Below are positions 27,381 to 39,800 of a stretch of DNA of 64,000 nt, one piece after another (positions within the stretch are counted from its first letter, which is position 1; every line of letters begins with the position of its first letter). The stretch is from Xylocopa sonorina (lineage: Eukaryota; Arthropoda; Insecta; Hymenoptera; Apidae). The position numbers and the translations under genes are program-made. The stretch spans positions 868,001-932,000 of the forward strand of contig NW_027490128.1 in assembly GCF_050948175.1 (NCBI RefSeq). The letters are read 5' to 3'. The notes below the pieces were generated by a model, which searched no databases, was not told the DNA's origin, and worked only from the letters and a program-made list of their open reading frames with translations.

Positions 27381-28256
27381 CTATTGCTACGATACGTAGA
27401 CATCTGCAGACGCTATTGCGTAGCAAGGAAGTGTCGCATTTACATTCATTTGAAGTGTAGGCGAGGAATACATAACACTTCGCAAATCATATTATATCTT
27501 ACCATGAAACATAGAAACGAGATTCGATATCGCGTTTTAAGAAGCATTAGAAAGCTATTGCTACGATACGTAGATATCTGCAAACGCTATTTCCTAGCGA
27601 GGAAGTATCGCATTCACATTCATTTGAAGTGTAGACGAGGAATACATAACACTTCGCAAATCATGTTATATCTTACCATGAAACATAGAAATGAGATGCG
27701 ATATCGCGTTTTAAGAATCATATGAACTCTATTGCTACGATACGTAGACATCTGCAGACGCTATTTCCTTGCAAGGATGTGTCGCATTTACATTCATTTG
27801 AAGTGTAGGCGAGGAATACATAACACTTCGCAAATCATATTATATCTTACCATGAAACATAGAAATGAGATGCGATATCGCGTTTTAAGAAGCATTAGAA
27901 CTCTATTGCTACGGTACGTAGACATCTGCAAACGCTATTTCCTTGCAAGGAAGTGTCGCATTTACATTCATTTGAATCGTAGACGAGGAGTACATAACAC
28001 TTCGCAAATCAAATTGTATCTTACCATGAAGCATAGAAATGAGATGCGATATCGCGTTTTAAGTAGCATTAGAACTCTATTGCTACGATACCTAGACATC
28101 GGCAGACGCTAGTTCCTAGCAAGGAAGTGTTGTATTTACATTCATTTGAAGTGTAGACGAGGAATACATGATACTTCGCAAATCATATTATATCTTAATA
28201 TGAAACATAGAAATGAGATGCGATATCGCGTTTTAAGAAGCATTAGAACTCTATTG

Positions 28257-28269
28257 CTACGATACGTAG
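28257..28269. repeat. Dyad 1: CTACG-ATA-CGTAG inverted repeat within the monomer
   Basis: A perfect 5-bp inverted repeat with a 3-nt loop, at monomer positions 11-23. It recurs in most monomers. Common variants break it: 'ctacgatacctag', 'ctacgataggtag' and 'cttcgatacgtag'. The left ends of both large deletion classes in the array (33 bp and 54 bp) fall at or inside its left arm. Protein binding or cruciform extrusion is possible but not shown by sequence. Confidence 0.8.
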
Positions 28270-28286
28270 ACATCTGCAAACGCTAT

Positions 28287-28300
28287 TTCCTTGCAAGGAA
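28287..28300. repeat. Dyad 2: 14-bp perfect palindrome TTCCTTGCAAGGAA
   Basis: A perfect palindrome at monomer positions 41-54, the longest dyad in the unit. Many monomers keep it exactly. Recurrent variants carry one or two mismatches: 'ttcctagcaaggaa', 'ttcctagcgaggaa', 'ttccttgcatggaa', 'ttgcgtagcaagga' and, at the right edge of the window, 'ttccttccaaggaa'. Some of these are synonymous in the open frame and others are not, so the frame does not explain the pattern. It could be a protein-binding site or a source of non-B structure. Confidence 0.82.
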
Positions 28301-28393
28301 GTGTCGCATTTACATTCATTTGAAGTGTAGACGAGGAATACATAACACTTCGCAAATCATATTATATCTTACCATGAAACATAGAAATGAGAT

Positions 28394-28403
28394 GCGATAT
28401 CGC
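28394..28403. repeat. Dyad 3: 10-bp perfect palindrome GCGATATCGC
   Basis: A perfect palindrome centred on an EcoRV site, at monomer positions 148-157. Type A monomers keep it. Type B monomers replace it with 'gcaatatctc' and type C with 'gcaatatagc', both breaking the symmetry. Its presence or absence therefore separates monomer subfamilies. Confidence 0.82.
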
Positions 28404-29576
28404 GTTTTAAGAAGCATTAGAACTCTATTGCTACGATACGTAGACATCTGCAAACGCTATTTCCTTGCAAGGAAGTGTCGCATTTACATTCATTTGAATC
28501 GTAGACGAGGAATACATAACACTTCGCAAATCATATTATATCTTACCATGAAGCATAGAAATGAGATGCGATATCGCGTTTTAAGTAGCATTAGAACTCT
28601 ATTGCTACGATACCTAGACATCGGCAGACGCTATTTCCTAGCAAGGAAGTGTCGCATTTACATTCATTTGAAGTGTAGACGAGGAATACATGATACTTCG
28701 CAAATCATATTATATCTTACCATGAAACATAGAAACGAGATTCGATATCGCGTTTTAAGAAGCATTAGAAAGCTATTGCTACGATACGTAGATATCTGCA
28801 AACGCTATTTCCTAGCGAGGAAGTATCGCATTCACATTCATTTGAAGTGTAGACGAGGAATACATAACACTTCGCAAATCATGTTATATCTTACCATGAA
28901 ACATAGAAATGAGATGCGATATCGCGTTTTAAGAATCATATGAACTCTATTGCTACGATACGTAGACATCTGCAGACGCTATTTCCTTGCAAGGAAGTGT
29001 CGCATTTACATTCATTTGAAGTGTAGGCGAGGAATACATAACACTTCGCAAATCATATTATATCTTACCATGAAACATAGAAATGAGATGCGATATCGCG
29101 TTTTAAGAAGCATTAGAACTCTATTGCTACGGTACGTAGACATCTGCAAACGCTATTTCCTTGCAAGGAAGTGTCGCATTTACATTCATTTGAATCGTAG
29201 ACGAGGAGTACATAACACTTCGCAAATCAAATTATATCTTACCATGAAGCATAGAAATGAGATGCGATATCGCGTTTTAAGTAGCATTAGAACTCTATTG
29301 CTACGATACCTAGACATCGGCAGACGCTATTTCCTTGCAAGGAAGTGTCGCATTTACATTCATTTGATGTGTAGACGAGGAATACATAACACTTCGCAAA
29401 TCATATTATATCTTACCATGAAACATAGAAATGAGATGCGATATCGCGTTTTTAGAATCATAAGAACTCTATTGCTACGATACGTAGACATCTTCAAATG
29501 CTATTTCCTTGCATGGAAGTGTCGAATTTACATTCATTTGAATCGTAGACGAGGAATGCATAACACTTCGCAATGA

Positions 29577-32114
29577 ATATTATATCTTATCATCAAACAT
29601 AGATATGAGATGCAATATCTCGTTTTAAGAATCATATGAACTCTATTGCTACGATACGTAGACATCTGCAGACGCTATTGCGTAGCAAGGAAGTGTCGCA
29701 TTTACATTCATTTGAAGTGTAGACGAGGAATACGTGATACTTCGCAAATCATATTATATCTTACCATGAAACATAGAGATGAGATGCGATATCGCGTTTT
29801 AAGAAGCATTTGAACTCTATTGCTTCGATACGTAGACATCTGCAAACGCTATTTCCTTGCAAGGAAGTGTCGCATTTACATTCATTTGATGTTTAGACGA
29901 GGAATACATAACACTTCGCAAATCATATTATATCTTAACATGAAACATAGATATGAGATGCGATATCGCGTTTTAAGTAGCATTAGAACTCTGTTGCTTC
30001 GATACGTAGACATCTGCAAACGCTATTTCCTTGCAAGGAAGTGTCGCATTTACATTCATTTGATGTGTAGACGAGGAATACATAACACTTCGCAAATCAT
30101 ATTATATCTTACCATGAAACATAGAAACGAGATTCGATATCGCGTTTTAAGAAGCATTAGAAAGCTATTGCTACGATACGTAGATATCTGCAAACGCTAT
30201 TTCCTAGCGAGGAAGTATCGCATTCACATTCATTTGAAGTGTAGACGAGGAATACATAACACTTCGCAAATCATGTTATATCTTACCATGAAACATAGAA
30301 ATGAGATGCGATATCGCGTTTTAAGAATCATATGAACTCTATTGCTACGATACGTAGACATCTGCAGACGCTATTTCCTTGCAAGGAAGTGTCGCATTTA
30401 CATTCATTTGAAGTGTAGGCGAGGAATACATAACACTTCGCAAATCATATTATATCTTACCATGAAACATAGACATGAGATGCGATATCGCGTTTTAAGA
30501 AGCATTAGAACTCTATTGCTACGGTACGTAGACATCTGCAAACTCTATTTCCTTGCAAGGAAGTGTCGCATTTACATTCATTTGAATCGTAGACGAGGAG
30601 TACATAACACTTCGCAAATCAAATTATATCTTACCATGAAGCATAGAAATGAGATGCGATATCGCGTTTTAAGTAGCATTAGAACTCTATTGCTACGATA
30701 CCTAGACATCGGCAGACGCTATTTCCTTGCAAGGAAGTGTCGCATTTACATTCATTTGATGTGTAGACGAGGAATACATAACACTTCGCAAATCATATTA
30801 TATCTTACCATGAAACATAGAAATGAGATGCGATATCGCGTTTTTAGAATCATAAGAACTCTATTGCTACGATACGTAGACATGTTCAAATGCTATTTCC
30901 TTGCATGGAAGCGTCGAATTTACATTCATTTGAATCGTAGACGAGGAATGCATAACACTTCGCAATGAATATTATATCTTATCATCAAACATAGATATGA
31001 GATGCAATATCTCGTTTTAAGAATCATATGAACTCTATTGCTACGATACGTAGACATCTGCAGACGCTATTGCGTAGCAAGGAAGTGTCGCATTTACATT
31101 CATTTGAAGTGTAGACGAGGAATACGTGATACTTCGCAAATCATATTATATCTTACCATGAAACATAGAGATGAGATGCGATATCGCGTTTTAAGAAGCA
31201 TTTGAACTCTATTGCTTCGATACGTAGACATCTGCAAACGCTATTTCCTTGCAAGGAAGTGTCGCATTTACATTCATTTGATGTTTAGACGAGGAATACA
31301 TAACACTTCGCAAATCATATTATATCTTACCATGAAACATAGATATGAGATGCGATATCGCGTTTTAAGTAGCATTAGAACTCTGTTGCTTCGATACGTA
31401 GACATCTGCAAACGCTATTTCCTTGCAAGGAAGTGTCGCATTTACATTCATTTGATGTGTAGACGAGGAATACATAACACTTCGCAAATCATATTATATC
31501 TTACCATGAAACATAGAAACGAGATTCGATATCGCGTTTTAAGAAGCATTAGAAAGCTATTGCTACGATACGTAGATATCTGCAAACGCTATTTCCTAGC
31601 GAGGAAGTATCGCATTCACATTCATTTGAAGTGTAGACGAGGAATACATAACACTTCGCAAATCATGTTATATCTTACCATGAAACATAGAAATGAGATG
31701 CGATATCGCGTTTTAAGAATCATATGAACTCTATTGCTACGATACGTAGACATCTGCAGACGCTATTTCCTTGCAAGGATGTGTCGCATTTACATTCATT
31801 TGAAGTGTAGGCGAGGAATACATAACACTTCGCAAATCATATTATATCTTACCATGAAACATAGAAATGAGATGCGATATCGCGTTTTAAGAAGCATTAG
31901 AACTCTATTGCTACGGTACGTAGACATCTGCAAACGCTATTTCCTTGCAAGGAAGTGTCGCATTTACATTCATTTGAATCGTAGACGAGGAGTACATAAC
32001 ACTTCGCAAATCAAATTGTATCTTACCATGAAGCATAGAAATGAGATGCGATATCGCGTTTTAAGTAGCATTAGAACTCTATTGCTACGATACCTAGACA
32101 TCGGCAGACGCTAG
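29577..32114 (+). repeat. 8-mer (1,392-bp) tandem block containing the partner of the 3,654-bp duplicate
   Basis: About 29,577-30,720 and about 30,969-32,110 match at exactly 8 x 174 bp, including 'tgatgtttagacgagg' in each. The second copy then follows a different downstream path, carrying 'aaggatgtgtcgc', and matches 27,732-28,112 at 4,002 bp. It is therefore a recombinant of two earlier units. Confidence 0.85.
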
Positions 32115-32699
32115 TTCCTAGCAAGGAAGTGTCGTATTTACATTCATTTGAAGTGTTGACGAGGAATACATGATACTTCGCAAATCATATTATATCTTAA
32201 TATGAAACATAGAAATGAGATGCGATATCGCGTTTTAAGAAGCATTAGAACTCTATTGCTACGATACGTAGACATCTGCAAACGCTATTTCCTTGCAAGG
32301 AAGTGTCGCATTTACATTCATTTGAAGTGTAGACGAGGAATACATAACACATCGCAAATCATATTATATCTTACCATGAAACATAGAAATGAGATGCGAT
32401 ATCGCGTTTTTAGAATCATAAGAACTCTATCGCTACGATACGTAGACATCTGCAAATGCTATTTCCTTGCATGGAAGTGTCGAATTTACATTCATTTGAA
32501 TCGTAGACGAGGAATGCATAACACTTCGCAATGAATATTATATCTTATCATCAAACATAGATATGAGATGCAATATCTCGTTTTAAGGAGCATTAGAAAG
32601 CTATTGCTACGATACGTAGACATCTGCAAACGCTATTTCCTAGCGAGGAAGTATCGCATTCACATTCATTTGATGTGTAGACGAGGAATACATGACACT

Positions 32700-34090
32700 T
32701 CGCAAATCATATTATATCTTACCATGAAACATAGAAATGAGATGCGATTTCGCGTTTTAAGAAGCATTAGAACACTATTGCTACGATAGGTAGATATTTG
32801 CAAACGCTATTTCCTTGCAAGGAAGTGTCGCATTTACATTCATTTGAATCGTAGACGAGGAATACATAACACTTCGCAAATCATATTATATCTTACCATG
32901 AAGCATAGAAATGAGATGCGATATCGCGTTTTAAGTAGCATTAGAACTCTATTGCTACGATACCTAGACATCGGCAGACGCTATTTCCTAGCAAGGAAGT
33001 GTCGCATTTACATTCATTTGAAGTGTAGACGAGGAATACATGATACTTCGCAAATCATATTACATCTTACCATGAAACATAGAAATGAGATGCGATATCG
33101 CGTTTTAAGAAGCATTAGAACACTATTGCTACGATAGGTAGACATCTGTAAACGCTATTTCCTTGCAAGGAAGTGTCGCATTTACATTCGTTTAAAGTGT
33201 AGACGAGAAATACATGACACTTCGCAAATCATATTATATCTTACCATGAAACATAGAAATGAGATGCGATATCGCGTTTTAAGAATCATATGAACTCTAT
33301 TGCTACGATACGTAGACATCTGCAGACGCTATTTCCTTGCAAGGAAGTGTCGCATTTACATTCATTTGAAGTGTAGGCGAGGAATACATAACACTTCGCA
33401 AATCATATTATATCTTACCATGAAACATAGAAATGAGATGCGATATCGCGTTTTAAGAAGCATTAGAACTCTATTGCTACGGTACGTAGACATCTGCAAA
33501 CGCTATTTCCTTGCAAGGAAGTGTCGCATTTACATTCATTTGAATCGTAGACGAGGAATACATGACACTTCGCAAATCATATTATATCTTACCATGAAAC
33601 ATAGAAATGAGATGCGATATCGCGTTTTAAGAAGCATTAGAACTCTATTGCTACGGTACGTAGACATCTGCAAACGCTATTTCCTTGCAAGGAAGTGTCG
33701 CATTTACATTCATTTGAATCGTGGACGAGGAATACATAACACTTCGCAAATCATATTATATCTTACCATGAAGCATAGAAATGAGATGCGATATCGCGTT
33801 TTAAGTAGCATTAGAACTCTATTGCTACGATACCTAGACATCGGCAGACGCTAGTTCCTAGCAAGGAAGTGTCGTATTTACATTCATTTGAAGTGTAGAC
33901 GAGGAATACATGATACTTCGCAAATCATATTATATCTTACCATGAAACATAGAAATGAGATGCGATATCGCGTTTTAAGAAGCATTAGAACTCTATTGCT
34001 ACGATACGTAGACATCTGCAAACGCTATTTCCTTGCAAGGAAGTGTCGCATTTACATTCATTTGAAGTGTAGACGAGGAATATATAACAC
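32700..34090 (+). repeat. Block shared with about 44.8-46.0 kb and in part with about 49.0-49.9 kb
   Basis: Shares 'attcgtttaaagtgtag', 'gacgagaaatacatgac', 'ggtagatatttgc' and 'gctacggtacgtag' with about 44,825-46,040 at offset 12,125 (70 monomers less intervening indels). After the adjacent-monomer duplication near 33.6 kb the offset becomes 11,951. The 'tttaaagtgtagacgag' monomer recurs a third time near 49,316, at offset 4,001 from the second. Confidence 0.82.
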
Positions 34091-35206
34091 TTCGCAAATC
34101 ATATTATATCTTACCATGAAACATAGAAATGAGATGCGATATCGCGTTTTTAGAATCATAAGAACTCTATTGCTACGATACGTAGACATCTGCAAATGCT
34201 ATTTCCTTGCATGGAAGTGTCGAATTTACATTCATTTGAATCGTAGACGAGGAATGCGTAACACTTCGCAATGAATATTATATCTTATCATCAAACATAA
34301 ATATGAGATGCAATATCTCGTTTTAAGGAGCATTAGAAAGCTATTGCTACGATACGTAGACATCTGCAAACGCTATTTCCTAGCGAGGAAGTATCGCATT
34401 CACATTCATTTGATGTGTAGACGAGGAATACATGACACTTCGCAAATCATATTATATCTTACCACGAAACGTAGAAATGAGATGCAATATAGCGTTTTAA
34501 GAATCATAAGAACTCTATTGCTACGATACGTAGACATCTGCAAACGCTATTTCCTTGCAAGGAAGTGTCGCATTTACATTCATTTGAAGTGTAGGAGAGG
34601 AATACATAACACTTCGCAAATCATATTATATCTTACCATGAAACATAGAAATGAGATGCGATATCGCGTTTTAAGAAGCATTAGAACTCTATTGCTACGG
34701 TACGTAGACATCTGCAAACGCTATTTCCTAGCGAGGAAGTATCGCATTCACATTCATTTGATGTGTAGACGAGGAATACATGACACTTCGCAAATCATAT
34801 TATATCTTACCACGAAACGTAGAAATGAGATGCAATATAGCGTTTTAAGAATCATAAGAACTCTATTGCTACGATACGTAGACATCTGCAAACGCTATTT
34901 CCTTGCAAGGAAGTGTCGTATTTACATTCATTTGAAGTGTAGACGAGGAATACATGATACTTCGCAAATCATATTATATCTTACCATGAAACATAGAAAT
35001 GAGATGCGATACCGCGTTTTAAGAAGCATTAGAACTCTATTGCTACGATGCGTAGACATCTGCAAATGCTATTTCCTTGCATGGAAGTGTCGAATTTACA
35101 TTCATTTGAATCGTAGACGAGGAATGCATAACACTTCGCAATGAATATTATATCTTATCATCAAACATAGATATGAGATGCAATATCTCGTTTTAAGGAG
35201 CATTAG

Positions 35207-35326
35207 AAAGCTATTGCACATTCATTTGATGTGTAGACGAGGAATACATGACACTTCGCAAATCATATTATATCTTACCACGAAACGTAGAAATGAGAAG
35301 CAATATAGCGTTTGAAGAATCATAAG
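35207..35326 (+). repeat. 120-bp truncated monomer (54-bp deletion)
   Basis: The sequence 'agctattgcacattcattt' joins 'ctattgc' directly to 'acattcatttgatg'. Relative to neighbouring copies, 54 bp are missing, from inside the left arm of dyad 1 through dyad 2 to 'gcattc'. The monomer register downstream shifts by exactly 54 bases. It is a single copy in this window and retains a type C second half, with private changes 'gagaagcaatatagcg' and 'gcgtttgaagaatc'. Confidence 0.93.
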
Positions 35327-36840
35327 AACTCTATTGCTACGATACGTAGACATCTGCAAACGCTATTTCCTTGCAAGGAAGTGTCGCATTTACATTCATT
35401 TGAAGTGTAGACGAGGAATACATAACACTTTGCAAATCATATTATATCTTACCATGAAACATAGAAATGAGATGCGATATCGCGTTTTTAGAATCATAAG
35501 AACTCTATTGCTACGATACGTAGACATCTGCAAATGCTATTTCCTTGCATGGAAGTGTCGAATTTACATTCATTTGAATCGTAGACGAGGAATGCATAAC
35601 ACTTCGCAATGAATATTATATCTTATCACCAAACATAGATATGAGATGCAATATCTCGTTTTAAGAATCATATGAACTCTATTGCTACGATACGTAGACA
35701 TCTGCAGATGCTATTGCGTAGCAAGGAAGTGTCGCATTTACATTCATTTGAAGTGTAGACGAGGAATACATAACACTTCGCAAATCATATTATATCTTAC
35801 CATGAAACATAGAAATGAGATGCGATATCGCGTTTTTAGAGTCATAAGAACTCTATTGCTACGATACGTAGACATCTGCAAATGCTATTTCCTTGCATGG
35901 AAGTGTCGAATTTACATTCATTTGAATCGTAGACGAGGAATGCATAACACTTCGCAATGAATATTATATCTTATCATCAAACATAGATATGAGATGCAAT
36001 ATCTCGTTTTAAGAATCATATGAACTCTATTGCTACGATACGTAGACATCTGCAGACGCTATTGCGTAGCAAGGAAGTGTCGCATTTACATTCATTTGAA
36101 GTGTAGACGAGGAATACGTGATACTTCGCAAATCATATTATATCTTACCATGAAACATAGAAATGAGATGCGATATCGCGTTTTAAGTAGCATTAGAACT
36201 CTGTTGCTACGATACGTAGACATCTGCAAACGCTATTTCCCAGCGAGGAAGTGTCGCATTCACATTCATTTGAATTGTAGACGAGGAATACATGACACTT
36301 CGCAAATCATATTATATCTTACCATGAAACATAGAAATGAGATGCGTTATCGCGTTTTAAGAATCATTTGAACTCTATTGCTACGATACGTAGACATCTG
36401 CAATCGCTATTTCCTTGCAAGGAAGTGTCGCATTTACATTCATTTGAAGTGTAGACGAGGAATACATAACACTTCGCAAATCATATTATATCTTATCATG
36501 AAACATAGAAATGAGATGCGATATCGCGTTTTAAGAAGCATTAGAACTCTATTGCTACGATACGTAGACATCTGCAAACGCTATTTCCTTGCAAGGAAGT
36601 GTCGCATTTACATTCATTTGAAGTGTAGACGAGGAATACATAACACTTCGCAAATCATATTATATCTTACCATGAAACATAGAAATGAGGTGCGATATCG
36701 CGTTTTTAGAATCATAAGAACTCTATTGCTACGATACGTAGATATCTGCAAATGCTATTTCCTTGCATGGAAGTGTCGAATTTACATTCATTTGAATCGT
36801 AGACGAGGAATGCATAACACTTCGCAATGAATATTATATC

Positions 36841-39800
36841 TTATCATCAAACATAGATATGAGATGCAATATCTCGTTTTAAGGAGCATTAGAATGCTAT
36901 TGCTACGATACGTAGACATCTGCAGACGCTATTTCCTAAAAGGAAGTGTCGCATTCACATTCATTTGATGTGTAGACGAGGAATACATAACACTTCGCAA
37001 ATCATGTTATATCTTACCATGAAACATAGAAATGAGATGCGATATCGCGTTTTAAGAATCATTTGAACTCTATTGCTACGATACGTAGACATCTGCAATC
37101 GCTATTTCCTTGCAAGGAAGTGTCGCATTTACATTCATTTGAAGTGTAGACGTGGAATACATAACACTTCGCAAACCAAATTATATCTTACCATGAAACA
37201 TAGAAATGAGATGCGATATCGCGTTTTGAGAAGCATTAGAACACTATTGCTACGATAGGTAGACATTTGCCAACGCTATTTCCTAGCAAAGAAGTGTCGC
37301 AATTACATTCATTTGAAGTGTAGACGAGGAATACATAACACTTCGCAAATCATATTATATTTTATCATGAAACATAGAAATGAGATGCGATATCGCGTTT
37401 TAAGAAGCATTAGAACTCTATTGCTACGATACGTAGACATCTGCAAACGCTATTTCCTAGGGAGGAAGTGTCGCATTCACATTCATTTGAAGTGTAGACG
37501 AGGAATACATGACACTTCGCAAATCATATTATATCTTACCATGAAACGTAGAAATGAGATGCAATATAGCGTTTTAAGAATCATAAGAACTCTATTGCTA
37601 CGATACGTAGACATCTGCAAATGCTATTTCCTTGCATGGAAGTGTCGCATTTACATTCATTTGAATCGTAGACGAGGAATGCATAACACTTCGCAATGAA
37701 TATTATATCTTATCATCAAACATAGATATGAGATGCAATATCTCGTTTTAAGAAGCATTAGAAAGATATTGCTACGATACGTAGACATCTGCAAACGCTA
37801 TTTCCTAGCGAGGAAGTATCGCATTCACATTCATTTGATGTGTAGACGAGGAATACATAACACTTCGCAAATCATGTTATATCTTACCATGAAACATAGA
37901 AATGAGATGCGATATCGCGTTTTAAGAATCATTTGAACTCTATTGCTACGATACGTAGACATCTGCAATCGCTATTTCCTTGCAAGGAAGTGTCGCATTT
38001 ACATTCAATTGAAGTGTAGACGAGGAATACATAACACTTCGCAAATCATATTATATCTTACCATGAAACATAGAAATGAGATGCGATATCGCGTTTTTAG
38101 AATCATAAGAACTCTATTGCTACGATACGTAGACATCTGCAAATGCTATTTCCTTGCATGGAAGTGTCGAATTTACATTCATTTGAATCGTAGACGAGGA
38201 ATGCATAACACTTCGCAATGAATATTATATCTTATCATCAAACATAGATATGAGATGCAATATCTCGTTTTAAGGAGCATTAGAAAGCTATTGCTACGAT
38301 ACGTAGACATCTGCAAATGCTATTTCCTAGCGAGGAAGTATCGCATTCACATTCATTTGATGTGTAGACGAGGAATACATAACACTTCGCAAATCATGTT
38401 ATATCTTACCATGAAACATAGAAATGAGATGCGATATCGCGTTTTGAGAAGCATTAGAACACTATTGCTACGATAGGTAGACATTTGCAAACGCTATTTC
38501 CTAGCAAAGAAGTGTCGCATTTACATTCATTTGAAGTGTAGACGAGGAATACATAACACTTCGCAAATCTTATTATATTTTATCATGAAACATAGAAATG
38601 AGATGCGATATCGCGTTTTAAGAAGCATTAGAACTCTATTGCTACGATACGTAGACATCTGCAAACGCTATTTCCTAGCGAGGAAGTGTCGCATTCACAT
38701 TCATTTGAAGTGTAGACGAGGAATACATGACACTTCGCAAATCATATTATATCTTACCACGAAACGTAGAAATGAGATGCAATATAGCGTTTTAAGAATC
38801 ATAAGAACTCTATTGCTACGATACGTAGACATCTGCAAATGCTATTTCCTTGCATGGAAGTGTCGCGTTTACATTCATTTGAATCGTAGACGAGGAATGC
38901 ATAACACTTCGCAATGAATATTATATCTTATCATCAAACATAGATATGAGATGCAATATCTCGTTTTAAGAAGCATTAGAAAGCTATTGCTACGATACGT
39001 AGACATCTGCAATCGCTCTTTCCTTGCAAGGAAGTGTCGCATTTACATTCATTTGAATCGTAGACGAGGAATACATAACACTTCGCAAATCATATTATAT
39101 CTTACCATGAAGCATAGAAATGAGATGCGATATCGCGATTTAAGTAGCATTAGAACTCTATTGCTACGATACCTAGACATCGGCAGACGCTAGTTCCTAG
39201 CAAAGAAGTGTCGCATTTACATTCATTTGAAGTGTAGACGAGGAATACATAACACTTCGCAAATCTTATTATATTTTATCATGAAACATAGAAATGAGAT
39301 GCGATATCGCGTTTTAAGAAGCATTAGAACTCTATTGCTACGATACGTAGACATCTGCAAACGCTATTTCCTAGCGAGGAAGTGTCGCATTCACATTCAT
39401 TTGAAGTGTAGACGAGGAATACATGACACTTCGCAAATCATATTATATCTTACCACGAAACGTAGAAATGAGATGCAATATAGCGTTTTAAGAATCATAA
39501 AAACTCTATTGCTACGATACGTAGACATCTGCAAATGCTATTTCCTTGCATGGAAGTGTCGCATTTACATTCATTTGAATCGTAGACGAGGAATGCATAA
39601 CACTTCGCAATGAATATTATATCTTATCATCAAACATAGATATGAGATGCAATATCTCGTTTTAAGAAGCATTAGAAAGCTATTGCTACGATACGTAGAC
39701 ATCTGCAATCGCTCTTTCCTTGCAAGGAAGTGTCGCATTTACATTCATTTGAATCGTAGACGAGGAATACATAACACTTCGCAAATCATATTATATCTTA

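Larger units (their letters stand above)
28247..28420 (+). repeat. Representative canonical (type A) 174-bp monomer
   Basis: This copy matches the consensus I derived by eye at all positions and serves as the reference unit. It begins at 'aactctattgctacgatacg' and ends at 'cgcgttttaagaagcattag'. It has 32 C, 31 G and 9 CpG dinucleotides. It contains one EcoRV site (GATATC) and one SnaBI site (TACGTA), so digestion should give a 174-bp ladder. The length is exactly 58 codons and the forward frame through it has no stop. Type A copies differ from one another mostly at a few positions. Confidence 0.93.
26151..32540 (+). repeat. Array segment 5: 21-mer and 8-mer repeats
   Basis: Matches at 3,654 bp (21 monomers), 1,392 bp (8), 4,002 bp (23) and 2,262 bp (13) interleave here. 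Diagnostic variants are 'tgatgtttagacgagg', 'gacatgttcaaatgc', 'gcaaactctatttcc', 'gaggagtacataac' and 'aaggatgtgtcgc'. No net indel occurs, and no gene is visible. Confidence 0.88.
32541..36840 (+). repeat. Array segment 6: mixed types A, B and C with a 120-bp monomer
   Basis: Mixture of types A, B ('atcatcaaac' form) and C. Two adjacent monomers with 'gctacggtacgtag' at about 33,475 and 33,649 form a single-monomer tandem duplication. The 120-bp monomer near 35.2 kb gives the only large register change between 8.4 and 64 kb. No gene is visible. Confidence 0.86.

Noticed and set aside
28287..28300. Palindrome TTCCTTGCAAGGAA as a transcription terminator or operator
   Set aside because: It has no loop or T-run, it recurs in every monomer without genes, and the sequence context is eukaryotic satellite.
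28360..28376. TATA-like 'attatatcttaccatg' as a promoter and start
   Set aside because: It is present in nearly every monomer as part of an AT-rich stretch, with no gene downstream.
28247..28420. Canonical CENP-B box in the ordinary monomer
   Set aside because: The closest match in type A monomers lacks the TTCG...A..CGGG core; the better partial match is limited to the truncated units and nearby variants and is reported separately as weak.
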